From Cymodocea nodosa (Eukaryota > Streptophyta > Magnoliopsida > Alismatales > Cymodoceaceae), in the NCBI GenBank assembly GCA_036874045.1, contig CM072335.1, positions 26,171,501 through 26,235,500 of the forward strand: 64,000 nt of DNA. Reading direction: 5' to 3'. This document shows positions 24,933 through 37,754 of the stretch, piece after piece; the first letter of the stretch is position 1; the number at the start of each line of letters is the position of its first letter. The notes beneath the pieces are model-generated. The model did no database searches. It worked only from the letters and a program-made list of their open reading frames with translations, and was not told where the DNA came from. A program made the translations under genes and the position numbers.

Positions 24933-27900
24933 ATGGATCATCCGCCGTCCTCTTCACCACCGGCGACCGAGGAGCGGACGTCCCGGAGCTGGAGCATCTA
25001 CGGGAGGTCGGAGATCATCCAGCGCTACGAGATCCTCGGCCGGGTGGGCTCGGGCGCCTACTCCGACGTGTACCGGGGCCGGCGCATTCACGACGGGCTC
25101 GCGGTCGCCTTGAAGGAGATACACGACTACCAGAGTGCGTTCCGCGAGATCGAGGCGCTGCAAGCACTCCGGAATGCCCCCAACGTTGTCGATCTGCTGG
25201 AGTACTTCTGGCAGCAGGAAGAGGACGCCGTGCTTGTGCTCGAGTTCCTCGATTCCGATCTGGCGTCTGTGGTCGGGGACGGTAGGAGGAGGGAGAGCGG
25301 GGTTCCTGTGGGGGAGGTGAAGCGCTGGATGATGCAGATTTTGCAAGGGGTGGACGATTGTCATCGGAATGGGGTGGTTCATCGGGACCTCAAACCGGTC
25401 AATCTGCTTATTTCGAAGGACGGTGTTCTCAAGTTGGCGGATTTTGGGCAGGTGGTAGAAATATCTCCTCTTTCCACTACTTCTAATTTCTTTTATTTTT
25501 TGAATTTTGAATGTTATCTTTTTCATTATTGCGCTGAAGTTGAAATTCCTTGATTTCGTTTTTCTAGGAGGTTGATTGGTTTTAACTTGTGTCTTACGGG
25601 TTGTGATTAAATTTGTTTATATGATTCATGGGAGGGAGGTGGGAGCATGAAAGAGTTCGTTCTAGTGATTTCTGAAGTTTTACATGGTTTAGTATAGTCC
25701 TGTGATGGTCTCCGAAATGTCCATGCCGCTCTTGGTGTGAGAGCTGACAGCAAAATTAGTTGTGATGATGGGTCATATATATAATTCACATGATATTAAG
25801 TGTTTCACTAGGTTGTAAATTGCTGGAATTGTTGGCCATTGCAGCTGTGGGTTTTCATGCTTACAACGTACTTGCCATATATGGTAGACATGCATCGTGG
25901 GACATTTTTAGGTATGCATAAAGAAGCTAACTTCTGGTATGGGAATCCTCAGTGTTAACTTATTTAGAATATCAAAAAAAGACAAAGAACTTATTGTGAC
26001 ATTATTGTCGACAGTGCAAACTAATCAACATCTTAGGGGATTTTTAGATGTTTAGGAATGGTTCTCCCGCATCTTAGAGAAAAGGAGTTACCACCTAATC
26101 TATTGGAGGGGTAAATTAGAAAAACTCTATTATGTAATGTAATGTGATGCAAGTGAATGACATTTGTGCCTTAAGGAGAGGATAATGTTAGCTAGTTTAA
26201 CCAAAGACTTTGGGTAAGTTTTCTGATTATGCATGGGGAAGGTGTTAAGTACATCACATGTTCGACCAAGGGTTGATCTCTTAAATGCTTAATAAGTATT
26301 AGTGTTTGTACATATTGGATGTAGGTGCATCATGTGTACAATATGGAAGAGGAAGTTGAGCTAAATGATACAAAGAAGAGTAGACCAACAGGCTTGAGAT
26401 GAGAAGAGGTAGGAACTTAAAAGATAGTTGTGTGTAACATCTCTCATTTGTGTATAGAGATGGACCCTAGATAAGATTGGACTATATAAACCTAATTCTA
26501 ACAGGCTAAAATCTAAAGTCAATTAGGCAGCGTGGCTGATCACACTATTGTTTATCAACAAAAGGAGGGGCCGTAAGTCATGTGTAAGGACACTTAATTC
26601 AAGTTGACAAGATACATAAATGTAGGGGGGTTGATCTTATATGTTGTATGGATAGGCTGACATGGACCCTCAATGGGCCTAAGGTCATATGTTGCCTAGG
26701 GTTATGGACCTCACATCCATAGCATGGGTAGACATCACACCCTATGGCTTAAGGCTACAAGTTGGTTAGTGCTTAGGGTTGGTAAGGTAGATTTGAGTCT
26801 AGCATAGGGCCCATTTAGCATGTACATGCATGATTAATGCTAAAAGATTTTTAATAGAGGCATTTACAAGTGTATTCCTAGCTCAAGGAAGTTAAGATCT
26901 TTAGGTGTGACTTGACTATGATAGTGGTTTTCCGATGGTAAAGGTAGCAGTCTAGTGGCTTCTTTAGACAGAGGAGATGATGGTCCAACAACAAAGGCAA
27001 TAGTTTGACAGTGGAGGCAATAGTCCAATAGTTTTTCTAGGTGGTGGAGGCAATGGTTTGGTGGTGGTTTGAAGACTTTTTGGATGGTAGAGGTGGCGGT
27101 ACGATGATGGCTCAACAACTTAATAGATGGTTCAACAATGGAGTCAATGAATGGTTCAACAGCTTAGTGACAAAGTCAGCCAACAAAGGTGGGGTTAGTG
27201 ATTCAATGGTAATTGTAGCGGAGGTTGTAGTGGCGGTGATGGAGGGCTCAATGCTAACAGGGGGGCTCAATGATAGCTTCTGAGAGGTGAGTGACGAAAC
27301 CAATTGGACGTAGTAGAGCTCGAGTGAAGGAGGTGACTAACTTGGTGATGGAGGCTTTGACAGGTTGAAAGGAGAGGGATCTTGACGTTCTCTTGTTTCT
27401 CAATCTTGTCTCTATGCCTTGTAGTGTGGTTAGAGCGAGTTTTTATAGCTATGTTGTAGAGAGTTGAGTAATCAAATGTGGGAGACGAAATGTTGCCATT
27501 GATGATAGACAACAAACCATAAATGTGGATGGTCATTGTCAACTTGAGAAACAACAACTACAGGAGAGAGGATGGATCAACAGGCAAGTGATGTTAATGA
27601 TGAATAATGGATGTAGAGGTTGAGGGAGAGGTGTTGCAGTCGATGCACACTAGAAGGTGAAGTGATGACAATAGTGGCATTTGTAGAGGTTGAAGTGACA
27701 TTGATGGGTTGTGTTCTCCTTTAATGGATGAAGATTTGCAAAATCTTGCAGATTTTTAAAGGAGCATGGTTGATGAGGAGTCATGGAGTTGTATGGTTGC
27801 AGTGGGTGGGTGGGTGTAACAATGATTTTAATGAACACATGGCAATGATGTGCGATGAAAGAAGAGAATTGTTGTCAGAGAAGAAGGAGAAAGAGGAGCG

Positions 27901-30550
27901 TGATTTTGGTCATTTGATTAGATCAATTTAGGCTATCAAATTGTTGGAGGGATGAACTAAAATTTGGACTATTGGACTAGTTCGTGAAATATTAAGGTTG
28001 TTAGATCTAATTTTAAAGAAGCACAATCTAGGTTGTTGATCAAAATAGAGACTTGATCTAGGTAGTTAGATCAAAGGAGTGAGTTTGATTAAATTAAAAC
28101 TATTAGGTTAAAGTTAAAAGGATGAGAACCATAGGATTGTGATATGATTTTGACCATTAGATGAAAATCTCAAGGTCAATATCACTTGAACTTAAGTTAG
28201 ACAAATCATGATCATTAGATCTCGTGAATTAAGATCGACAATCTAGACTATAACATGAAGGGGTATTTGGTTTTATCATAGATCTCAAATTGAATGACTT
28301 AAATTTGTTCACGTGAGTCATTGGAGGAGAAGCCGCCAGAAGAGCAATAGTGGGCGAGGCTGGGTTGATTTCACCACAGATTGGCCAAAAAAGGTCGTTG
28401 GAGGGGTGGCACTATTGATTCTACCATAGACTTCGTCGAAAAATGTCATCAATCATTGGAAACCATCATGAACATTGTTGGAGAGGTTGCCAAAGGTGTC
28501 ATTGTGTAGGATTTGTGTGTTGATCTATTTGAGATGGTTCCTACAATACTCCCAAAGGGTGTCAAGGTATTCCTTAAGCATAGTTGAGTGCCCATTTGAC
28601 CAAAAATCAGCTCGAAGGTGCGATTATGGTGTCGATATTTTCCTTGAGAGAGAAAGCTCAAAAGTGGGGTGTCACTTATGTAGAGAAATCATTCAAGTGT
28701 CTTGCCATATTTTGATATTAATATTTGCATATCAAATTCATGTATGTTCCCACATTGTCACCTATTTATCAGCTCTGCCATTTGTGTCCAGATAGCTTTA
28801 ATATCTATTCTTTTTTTCTTGTAGAATGCTTTTAAGCTACAAGTATTGTTGTCCTTGGTGATTTGAGTTATTAGTTTTGTTACAGGGTATGCTGTTTACA
28901 ATTGATGCCCATGAAAGATAGGGTGTCGCAATAATGTAAACCCTATCAAATTATTCAATTAATAGTTTATTCTCATCTTTTTATATTTAAACTAGCGAAA
29001 AAATGTACAAATTGTATGTAGGTAACATTTTATATTATTATTTTTATTAAATAAAATTATTTGAATTTTTTATTTGCATGCTTTCAAAATATTTGATAAT
29101 TACTTGTATATCATCCAAAAATTCAGATTTACTTGCATGCCATTAAAATTTTATGCTTCTTACTAGTAAAGCCTTGCAGTTAATGTATTAAGGATAATGG
29201 TAGGGATACTAGAATATGCTTGTGGTTAAAAAATCTAAAGTATTTTAAAATATTATGTGTAAATTGCATATGCAGTTAGAAGTAAAGACCAAGATGGCAT
29301 GTAGTTCTTAGATAAATAATAATATATACTTTAGCTTGGTGGTTTAGATCTTAGGATACATACTTGTGCATGTTCGATACCTACAAGTGAAGAAAGGACA
29401 TAACAATTCATCAATGTTGATTGTTGTAAGCTTTGTAACGGATATAGTCCAAAAACAGGTTTCATGCATTGCTTAGTAGGAACCATTGTTAAAGTCTGGA
29501 ATATTCTGTAAACCTTACTTTTTTCTCCAAAATCATATGCTTTTTTTTTTTTTTCACCTGAATCCAAGCTTTCTTATTTGCTTGGCAATATGAAATTTGA
29601 TTGCCTTTGGTTTTTTCCAGTCAAGGATTATCCATGAACCGACACATTTCTCAGTTGAGGACAAATCAGTTGAGCATGTCACAAGCAGGGATGAATGGAC
29701 AACTCTACAGCATCCAAATCCAGAAGTGGAGAGTTCGTGGCCTGAAGTTGGGAGTCAGAACATCACAGTATCAGAAGAAATCTTTGCAGACTTTTATCGA
29801 GAGATGGATGGTATCAAGTCCAAATATCCAGTTGATGAGACAGTTAGCTGGAAAGATGGTGATACTTCTATCCTTGCTACTTGCAGTACAACGGATGTGG
29901 ATGATGATCCTTTTAAATGCCATGTTCTTAATGAACCATTCGAGGGTGGAGAAGTAGATGATCCTGGTGCATTGACTACTTGTGTCGGCACGAGATGGTT
30001 CAGGGCTCCTGAACTACTCTATGGGTCAGTAAATTATGGACATGAAATTGATCTGTGGTCTCTGGGATGTATATTTGCTGAACTGCTTAACCTAGAGCCT
30101 CTATTCCCTGGAACATCTGATATAGATCAACTTGGTAGAATAATCAACACCTTGGGGAATATAACTGAAGAAACCTGGCCAGGTTGTTCTAAGTTGCCAG
30201 ACTATGGGAAAATCTCTTTTAATAAGATTGAAAACCCCACTGGTTTGGAGTCTCTTTTTCAGAATAGGTCTACACTTGAAGTGAGCATCATAACAAGGCT
30301 TCTTTGCTATGACCCCATGAATAGAGCAAGTGCTGAAGAATTGCTACGTGACAGGTATTTCAGCGAAGAACCTCTGCCGGTCCCTTTGACTCAAATAGAA
30401 GTTCCTGTTAAAAGCAATGAGCAAGATGATGATGTCTCAGAAGAATGGGCCAATTACAAGAACATGGGATTGGGGTCTGATGACGAGGGATTCGGAGACA
30501 TGGATATTTCAACAAATGAGAAGGGATTTTCAATCCGGTTTACAGAGTAA
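24933..30550 (+). CDS. CDKF-1: Cyclin-dependent kinase F-1, CDK-activating kinase (2 exons, 482 aa)
   Basis: Plant-specific CDK-activating kinase that phosphorylates CDK T-loops and, from work on CDKF;1, other CAKs and the RNA polymerase II tail. Exons 24933..25451 and 29621..30550 join at CAG|TCA in frame (483 codons). The Gly loop GSGAYSDV is at about 39-46, the VALK lysine at 61, HRDLKPVN at 150-157 and DFG at 170-172 (followed by Gln). About 130 residues separate DFG from the APE motif, against roughly 20-30 in most kinases; this T-loop insertion is the hallmark of CDKF. The activation segment reads LTTCVGTRWFRAPELLYGS, with the likely activating threonine at 292. The acidic C-terminal tail (SDDEGFGDMDIS) is also typical. 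Exon 1 is GC-rich, exon 2 is not. The 4.17-kb intron falls exactly after DFGQ. Confidence 0.93.
25452..29620 (+). other. 4.17-kb CDKF-1 intron with G-rich low-complexity middle
   Basis: The intron starts GTGGTA and ends TTTTTTCCAG. Positions 26880-27960 are unusual on the plus strand: recurring TGG, GTGGAGG and CAATAG words such as GTGGAGGCAATAG, suggesting a degenerate minisatellite or an old insert. A TGTAACATCTCTC sequence near 26433 and GGGTGTCGCA near 28920 resemble retroelement ends, but no matching target duplication is visible. No protein domain was recognised inside. Confidence 0.5.
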
Positions 30551-32560
30551 GTTCTTCGAAGTCATAAATTACAAGGGCAAGAGCCTTGCACCGTTACCAA
30601 GTTCGATGTTCTAAATTGTAGGAACATACAGAAACAGAATCTAATTTGTCAACCGTGTTAGCTATTAAATTTCGTATTTTTCTGGTTTCGTTTATCGGGC
30701 CTAGTGTTCTACAATAAACTCCTTTTCTTTTTTTTTTCAAGTTCGAATGTGGTTAAAAGACAACACATCATTCAAATACACCTGTGAGTGTACAATAAAC
30801 AACTTATTTGGTGGCATTTTTAAGTTCCTGTTTTTTTATACACAACTTCGTGATATAATCATATCTGACAATCACCGTTCGGACAACAATAACGTGGTCA
30901 TGATGACGTAAAAGTATGTATTCAAATTTTAGAAAATAATTTGTTATTAAAAAAATTTCAAAATAATTTTTTCATTTTATGAAGGTGAGATCATATATGA
31001 TTGGATGCTGTAGATCTATTATATTGACGACACTTTTGTGCAAGTTTGTCCATTTAATTTTTGACAACTACCGGGATGCCCAATTATTAATTGACGTCCG
31101 TCGTATTTCTCTTCCTCAGTCATGTTTTTATCGAGGGACAACTCCATCGATATGGTTTAAGAGAGCTTACCTTAAAAGATGAAGGAGATATAAAAAATGA
31201 TAGAGAAAGAAAACGATAAAAATTAATTTTAATTTTATCATTTTTTTAAAATATTGTGCACGTAAGAAAAAAATTAAAAAAATTAAAATTTAAGTATTTA
31301 TATATTTGATGAAAACTAAAATTTAAGTATTTATATGCATGATAAAAAATCATTTAATTTAATCCTTAATTATCTAATTTAATCTTTAAATCACTTAAAT
31401 TACTTGAATTATTTAATTAAATTACGTACATAATTTAATCTCTTGACTAATCTTTAATTCACTTTTTTTAATCCCTAATAAAATCTTTAATACTTAATTA
31501 AATTCTTCATCTCTAATTTAAACCCTAATCACTTAATTAATCCTTTGATCATTCAACTTAAATCACTTAATTAGTCTTTTAATACTTTACAGTCAAAAAG
31601 ACTTCATCTTTTGTATACTAATAAATTAAGGAAAATTTTCTTGATTTTTTGAAAGAATTTTCCTTTTTCTTATTTTCTAAATGTACAAACAAAAAATAAG
31701 GAAGGATTTATATATCTAGACTCGGTGAAAAAGAAAACAATAAGAAATAAATTCTATTTAAATAAGAGTGTTTATGTGCATAGAGATGGTGAAAAATGAA
31801 TTCCTATCGATTTTGATTGCATAAAAGTTTAGTGAAAATTAATTTTTTATTTCAGTTGGTTGAAAATGGTGGTATAAAATAAAAAAGAAAATAACACCAC
31901 ACATGCTTATTTATTTATTTATGTTTATTTTTATTAATAACTTTGAATATTTAATAATAAAGGTAATTATTATTTTCAGATATAAAAACAATTATATAGA
32001 AGTTGAGGTTAATTATGTTAACATATACAAGTGAATTTACGTTTTACAATTGACTTTGAATATTTAATTTTGTTTCACAATATTGCAATATTTTGTACTA
32101 TATTTGATTGATTTATGTTTACTTTTATTAAAATCTCTTTATATGAAAATAATAATAATTAAATATAAAAAATATAAAATCCTCTACGTAGAAGATAATT
32201 ATTATTTTCAAAATTAATATGAAAGTTAAGGTTAATGACATTAATATCTAAGTTAATCCATATTTTATTTATTCAATTCCTTTAAATTTCAATAACTACA
32301 TAAATACCTAAATTTTAAATTTTGTTACTTTTTAACAAATGCATAAATTTTCAAAAAAAAGTATTTTTTCACCAATTTTATTTTACATGAATTCTTGTCT
32401 TACTTGCCATTTTCTTTTTTATCAATAGAAACAGACTTTAAAGGTTACAATAGGAAGATTGGTTAAGATGAGGTTAAGTTTTCCAGGGATATCTCGTCTC
32501 TTCTCTTGTTGTTACGATAGAAAATGATCTGTTTGTTGTGGTCTTCTCCCAGGCGTAATG
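30551..32560. other. AT-rich intergenic region between CDKF-1 and the receptor cluster
   Basis: Positions 30551-30720 are the probable 3' UTR of CDKF-1 (AATAAA-like sequence near 30714). The rest is very AT-rich. A degenerate tandem tract lies at 31290-31600. No genes are seen. Confidence 0.5.
31290..31600. repeat. Degenerate short-period AT-rich tandem tract
   Basis: Words such as ACTTAATTA, TTTAATC and TAATCTTTAA recur every 10-25 bp with many changes across about 300 bp. It looks like a decayed minisatellite. No exact period could be fixed by eye. Confidence 0.45.
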
Positions 32561-32564
32561 TCTC

Positions 32565-33711
32565 CTTCATTTATTATTATATGTCAATTTTCCCATTTTC
32601 CGTTAGCATATATGTAGTAGATTTAGAGGTCATTTATTTTATGGACATATTGAATGTTAAGTATTTCAAATCTTTTACTAGGAAATTGACATTCACGTGC
32701 TATGTAGATGTACATTTTAATCTAAGTAATCCATTTAATTATCACCAACCCGTTCTCTTTGCTTAGTTTCTCCGCCATCATGGCCCTCAGATCCCTCCCA
32801 CTCTCCTCCCTCTCCAATGGCTCCTCCCACCCATCCAACAAACCGCCGCCACCAATGGCATCCATCTAATTATCACCAAATTCACAGCCTCGAAGGGCGT
32901 TGAGATTAATTAGGACTTTTTTCAAGTATAATTTCGTAAATATCATTTGCTTCTCCAAAATTCAATCCCAAAGATTCCATCTTTTTTTCTTCTTCTCTCC
33001 TACTAAAGTCGTTTGAGAATATTTTGTTGAAGATGTCATTGAAAATATTAATATTTCTGTTACGTACAAGATTATAAACAATACTTTGATTGATCGTAAA
33101 TTAATTGATGTTGAAATAATTAACTTGAATTTCGAATGATGTAGGTCTTGCAAAGACGACCTTGATTTTATTATCATTGTAAGTATTAATTTTAGATCCA
33201 CTCAACATCTCCATCGCGTTGGTCGGCAACACTTGATGTTACGTTTTTTTTTTCTTTATCATTTCACCGTTTAAACAATGACGATGCGTGGGAAATGAGA
33301 TTTCCATCGATTTAATTTAACAATAAGCAGCCGCCAAATGATGATGCGCACATTGATACGGTATTTTGAAGAATTAAAATTACGATGGATCAAACACATT
33401 GTATAAGGTCAAATCTCGATTAAATTATTTATAATTATCTATTGCTTACGGCTCACGACGTTTTGATAGCTTTGGGTGAGTGATAGAACGAATGAAAATG
33501 TCATTTTATTCTACAATGAAGAAGACATCGTATAATGTATTAAAGCGAGTAATATGATATCGTGAAGTAATATTTTCGACAGCTTTCGAGATTTAATGGC
33601 ATGCATGACTTTGTGTTTGTGTATATTATAAATCAAGTTCGAATACAGACGAAAGGGCAACTACTTGTTGTTGTGATTAATTAGGCAAGGAAAGGAAATT
33701 AAGGGAAAGAC
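32565..33711 (+). repeat. Shared 5' module of the receptor copies, copy at gene A (promoter region)
   Basis: This 1.15-kb block upstream of gene A recurs almost unchanged at 43688-44834 (upstream of copy C) and, diverged, at about 61660-62572 (upstream of copy E). It ends with a TATA-like element and the signal-peptide exon. Around 32764-32870 it contains an antisense coding-like fragment, described at 61603. Because it carries the start region of three copies, it is probably the family promoter. Confidence 0.85.
33627..33633 (+). promoter_or_regulatory. Candidate TATA box of receptor copy A
   Basis: TATAAAT lies 79 bp upstream of the ATG. It is kept in copy C (44750-44756) and nearly kept in copy E (TATAAAC, 62491-62497), so it is a plausible core promoter element for the family. 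Confidence 0.5.
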
Positions 33712-36700
33712 ATGGGCTTCCTCTCTTTTGTGTATTTGGTGTTGGCTTTGTTCTCGACATTGTTCTCATTCTTTAATGTTGTTTATGCTCAATCAGGTGA
33801 GTGCTGCGGTCATTCTTTCATATACGTACGCCCACTTTTTTTTAAGGATTTTCGTCATTGGCAACTTAGAACTCGCATGTTTTTTTTTTTAGTGATTCTC
33901 CTGTAAGAAACAATATATGTTTACATAGAATTATTTCTTCTAAATGTACTTTCATGCATGTTCTGATTATACGTACACATCAAAATACATACTTACGGTA
34001 CTGCAAAAATGAAGTTGGAAAAGGAATTACGTACGTGATTAAGCTGTGAAGTATTACAAATATTATCGTTTAAATATTTTAAAAAAATTATTATTACAAT
34101 CAAAGGGTTATTTATTTCGAATACAACTATGAGGAGTAATTCAATATTATTGTGAGATTTTTATAAGTATTCTTCTGTGGTAGGATTCATAAATATCGAT
34201 TGTGGGAAGCCGAGCAAATACACTTACAAAGACACCGTCACAGGATTGACCTACACTTCCGACTCGGAATACATCAACGACGTTGGTGTGATCCATAAGG
34301 TGTCACTTCAATACCAAAAATCCTCGCCTTATTCCCACTCCGACGACCTTCGAAGCTTTCCCAAGGGAAAGAGAAACTGCTACACCTTGAAGCCCTTCGT
34401 AAAGGGACGACAATACATGGTTAGGGGGTTCTTCCTCTACGGTAATTACGACGGTCAGAATAGCCCGCCTAAGTTTGACCTTCACCTCGACGTCAATCTT
34501 TGGGACACCATCGAGATTAGTGACTCGTCAACCTACCATTATTCCGAGATCTTCGCTATTGCATCCTCTAAGACAATGTCTCTCTGCCTCATCAATACTG
34601 GCTTAGGCACACCCTTCGTGTCGGCGATCGAAATAAGGCCTTTAGATCGTTACACGTTTGAAGATGATGTCAATGATAATCGATCGTTGGTTATGTTTCA
34701 CCTCTTAGATTTTGGAGCATCATACACCACCCCACTTAGGTGAAATATATTTAAACATCAACTTATTGCTGCCAATGTACTTGATTGTTGGAAGTTTCTT
34801 TCCAACCGCTCACATGAAAGCCATGATAAATTTCCTTACGATTTCAGGTACAAAAAAGATACCATCGATCGCCTTTGGTCTCCATACAACAAACCCGAGT
34901 GGACAAAGATATCCACAAGTTCTGTCATTTCTGAGACCGAATACTACACTCTTCCACAGGATGTCATGGCAACGGCGGTGACCCCCACAGTCGGGTCCAA
35001 CTTGAATTTTAACTTGACAACGAGAAAAATTGTACCACCAACTCAATACTATTACGCCTTGCACTTTGCAGAGTTGCAGTCGTTGACAAAAAATCAATCA
35101 AGGATCATGACTATATATTTGAATAATGATGTTCGGTCTGACAATTTTACCATTAAAGGTGGTAACTTTAAGGCAATCGATGTCAGGCCTTTGCGTCAAC
35201 ATACAATGTACGATGGTATCAATGCTTCTAAATCGTTGGTCACGTTACAACACTTAGAGTTTGGTGCTTCTTACACCACCCAACTCAGGTGAAAATATAT
35301 TTAAAAGATCAACTTATTGCTGCCAATGTACTTGATTGTTGGAAGTTTCTTTTCCAACCGCTCACATGAAAGCCATGATAAATTTCCTTACGATTTCAGG
35401 TACAAAAAAGATACCATCGATCGCCTTTGGTCTCCATACAACAAACCGGAGTGGACAAACATATCCACAAGTTCTGTCATTTCTGACACCGGATACTACA
35501 CTCTTCCACAGGATGTCATGGCAACGGCGGTGACCCCCACAGTCGGGTCCAACTTGAATTTTAGCTTGACAACAAGAAAAATGGTGCCAGCACCTCAATA
35601 CTATATAGCCTTTCACTTTGCAGAGTTGCAGTCGTTGACAAAAAATCAATCAAGGATCATGACTATATATCTGAATGATGATGTTTGGGCAGACAATGTT
35701 ACCTATGAAGGTGGTAACTTTGTGGCTTACAGCATATACACTTCTCGCCCAAAGGCTTACACCAAGTTGGATTTTTCAATTCGAAAGGAAGGAAATTCAA
35801 CTCTTCCTCCACTGATCAATGCAATACAGGTTTTAATGGTTCGACCACTGACAGTAAAAGCTACATATGATGCAGACGGTATGAAAGTGCATTTTAGACT
35901 CGTATATTATTACTTATTCTATTCAATTGTTTGTCATTGATCAGTATCATCAAAATGGTTATGAAAAAATGTCAAAGTTGATGATCCAAAACATATTATA
36001 ACAAATCTAACGAACTGTTTATTAAAATAAAATGTAATATGGCTTTTGATGTGTCATTATTTGATTCACATTTTGGAGTCCAGCGCAAGCGATTTTGGAC
36101 ATTAAAGAGTACTACATGATACGAAAGGACTGGATGGGAGACCCTTGCTCTCCCAAAGACTACAGATGGGATGACCTGAGTTGCACTTACAACGACCTAA
36201 AGGCTCCACGGATCGTATCCTTGTAAGCTGGCTACTGCTTTGAAAATAATTGTCCCAATTAAGAATCCTATTACATCCTCCTAGCTACAAAATAGTTTTT
36301 TTTATTTTTTATATTGTTTAATGGTGTTCAAATGCTTGGTTTATTTCTTAGTTTTTGATGTTTATGTTGTCGTGTAAACTAAATATGATGTAACTTGATT
36401 TATGTTTTTCTTATTTGGGAAGGGATAACTTGTTTTACGTTGAAGTAAGTTTTCATGAAAAAGGAAAAACTCTAGTTTCCATGTCATCATTGCATATAAG
36501 ATCTATTTGCGTCCGTCAAATCTAAAAGTAAAAAAAGTTGGTAAAAGTTAAGAAACCAAAAGTAATAAAAAGTCTAAAAGAATAATAAGTAGTATTTATA
36601 CATATCTAAAAGTTTATTAAAAAGGAACAAAATTTATATGTAAAAAGATAAAAAATTAAAACTAAATAAAATAAAACTTCATAACTATCTTGACATGTTC

Positions 36701-37680
36701 ACAACTTAAAAAAGTTGTTTACAGGTTTTTAAAATAAATTATAAATTTTGATGTTTTCACATATACATTATGATTTATTTACGTATATTATCGATTATTT
36801 GTTTCTTTTGTTGTTAACTTAGATTAGCTGTTAAATGGATTACAGGAACCTTTCTTCTAGTGGATTGAGTGGTGTAATACATAATTCTTTTGGGCTGCTT
36901 GCTAAACTCGAATTTCTGTATGTCCTCTTCCTATCACTCGATCAGTTATTTTAATTAATTATGAGCAATCAATTATATATAAGTTTGAAAAGTAATTTTC
37001 ATTTATTCAATATTCATTGTAATAGGGATGTTTCCTACTACAAAAGTGATTCATTTTAAGCGTGATTGCTTTTTCATTTCATTGCAGAGATTTATCAAAT
37101 AACAACTTATCTGGTATGATCCCATCATTTTTGGGTAATCTACAACATCTTCGATACCTGTGAGTATAACATATAAGAAGCAAAGACCTAATTTCTCGAA
37201 GTATATGCTTAGGCGTTAAAGTTCTACTTCATGTTGATATATATATATATATATATATTGACAAAGATTATAATGTCTGGTATGCTTTCTATCATTGATG
37301 AGTTAAAGCTCTGCTTCCTTAACGTCTTTTTCATTTTTTGTAGAAATCTCAAAGGTAACAAACTCGATCGGACGATTCCCAAAACGCTTAAAGATAAAGT
37401 AGCCAGTGGAAAGTTGACATTAAGGTAAACACGTGTCAAAAATCTCTTTTGAATGATCAATAGTATCACTAATATATCACTTGGATTAATTAATGAAGTT
37501 AAAAAAGAAATTTAGCATGAGGTTACGTTGATACGTTCTATCTTATACAAGTATTATTGATGATCTCTTTGAACTTTTTCCTCTTGTAGGGTTGATGAAG
37601 ATGGAACCATGTCAAATTGTCCCAGCAAAGTGGCAATTATTCTTGGTGTCTTTGTTTTCTTTGGAGTCGTACTTTTGTGA
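33712..37680 (+). CDS. Receptor copy A: malectin-like/LRR protein without a kinase domain (9 exons, 671 aa)
   Basis: Extracellular part of an LRR receptor-like kinase, subfamily I type, ending at the membrane. Exons: 33712..33796, 34184..34739, 34848..35288, 35400..35878, 36084..36222, 36846..36917, 37088..37159, 37344..37424 and 37590..37680; all joins are GT-AG and the 672 codons stay in frame. Order: signal peptide (MGFLSFVYLVLALFSTL...), malectin-like half 1 (GFINIDCGKPSKYTY), a chimeric extra malectin exon, malectin-like half 2 (FHFAELQSLTKNQSRIM), the W-x-GDPC motif (DWMGDPCSPKDYRWDDL), and LRR exons of 72, 72 and 81 nt (DLSNNNLSGMIPSFLGNLQH). The last exon gives a hydrophobic end, KVAIILGVFVFFGVVLL-stop. 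No kinase exon follows before the next repeat. The tail could be a short membrane anchor or a GPI-attachment signal. The product may be a receptor-like protein or decoy, or a relic that has stayed open; expression is unknown. Confidence 0.8.
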
Positions 37681-37754
37681 AAACAAGGTTTGTTATCTAC
37701 GGTCGTTACGTTGGAGTAATACTTTTGTTATTTTGATTGTGTTTGTTCAAGTTT

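Noticed and set aside
26433..28930. LTR element with TGTAACA...TGTCGCA ends in the CDKF-1 intron
   Set aside because: End sequences only loosely match, flanks share no target duplication, and no internal domain is found.
31620..32400. Possible tandem or satellite DNA
   Set aside because: Only general AT-richness; no repeating unit could be traced by eye.
34303..35649. Minus-strand open frames across the malectin exons
   Set aside because: They mirror the plus-strand exons in every copy and carry no motif; shadow frames.
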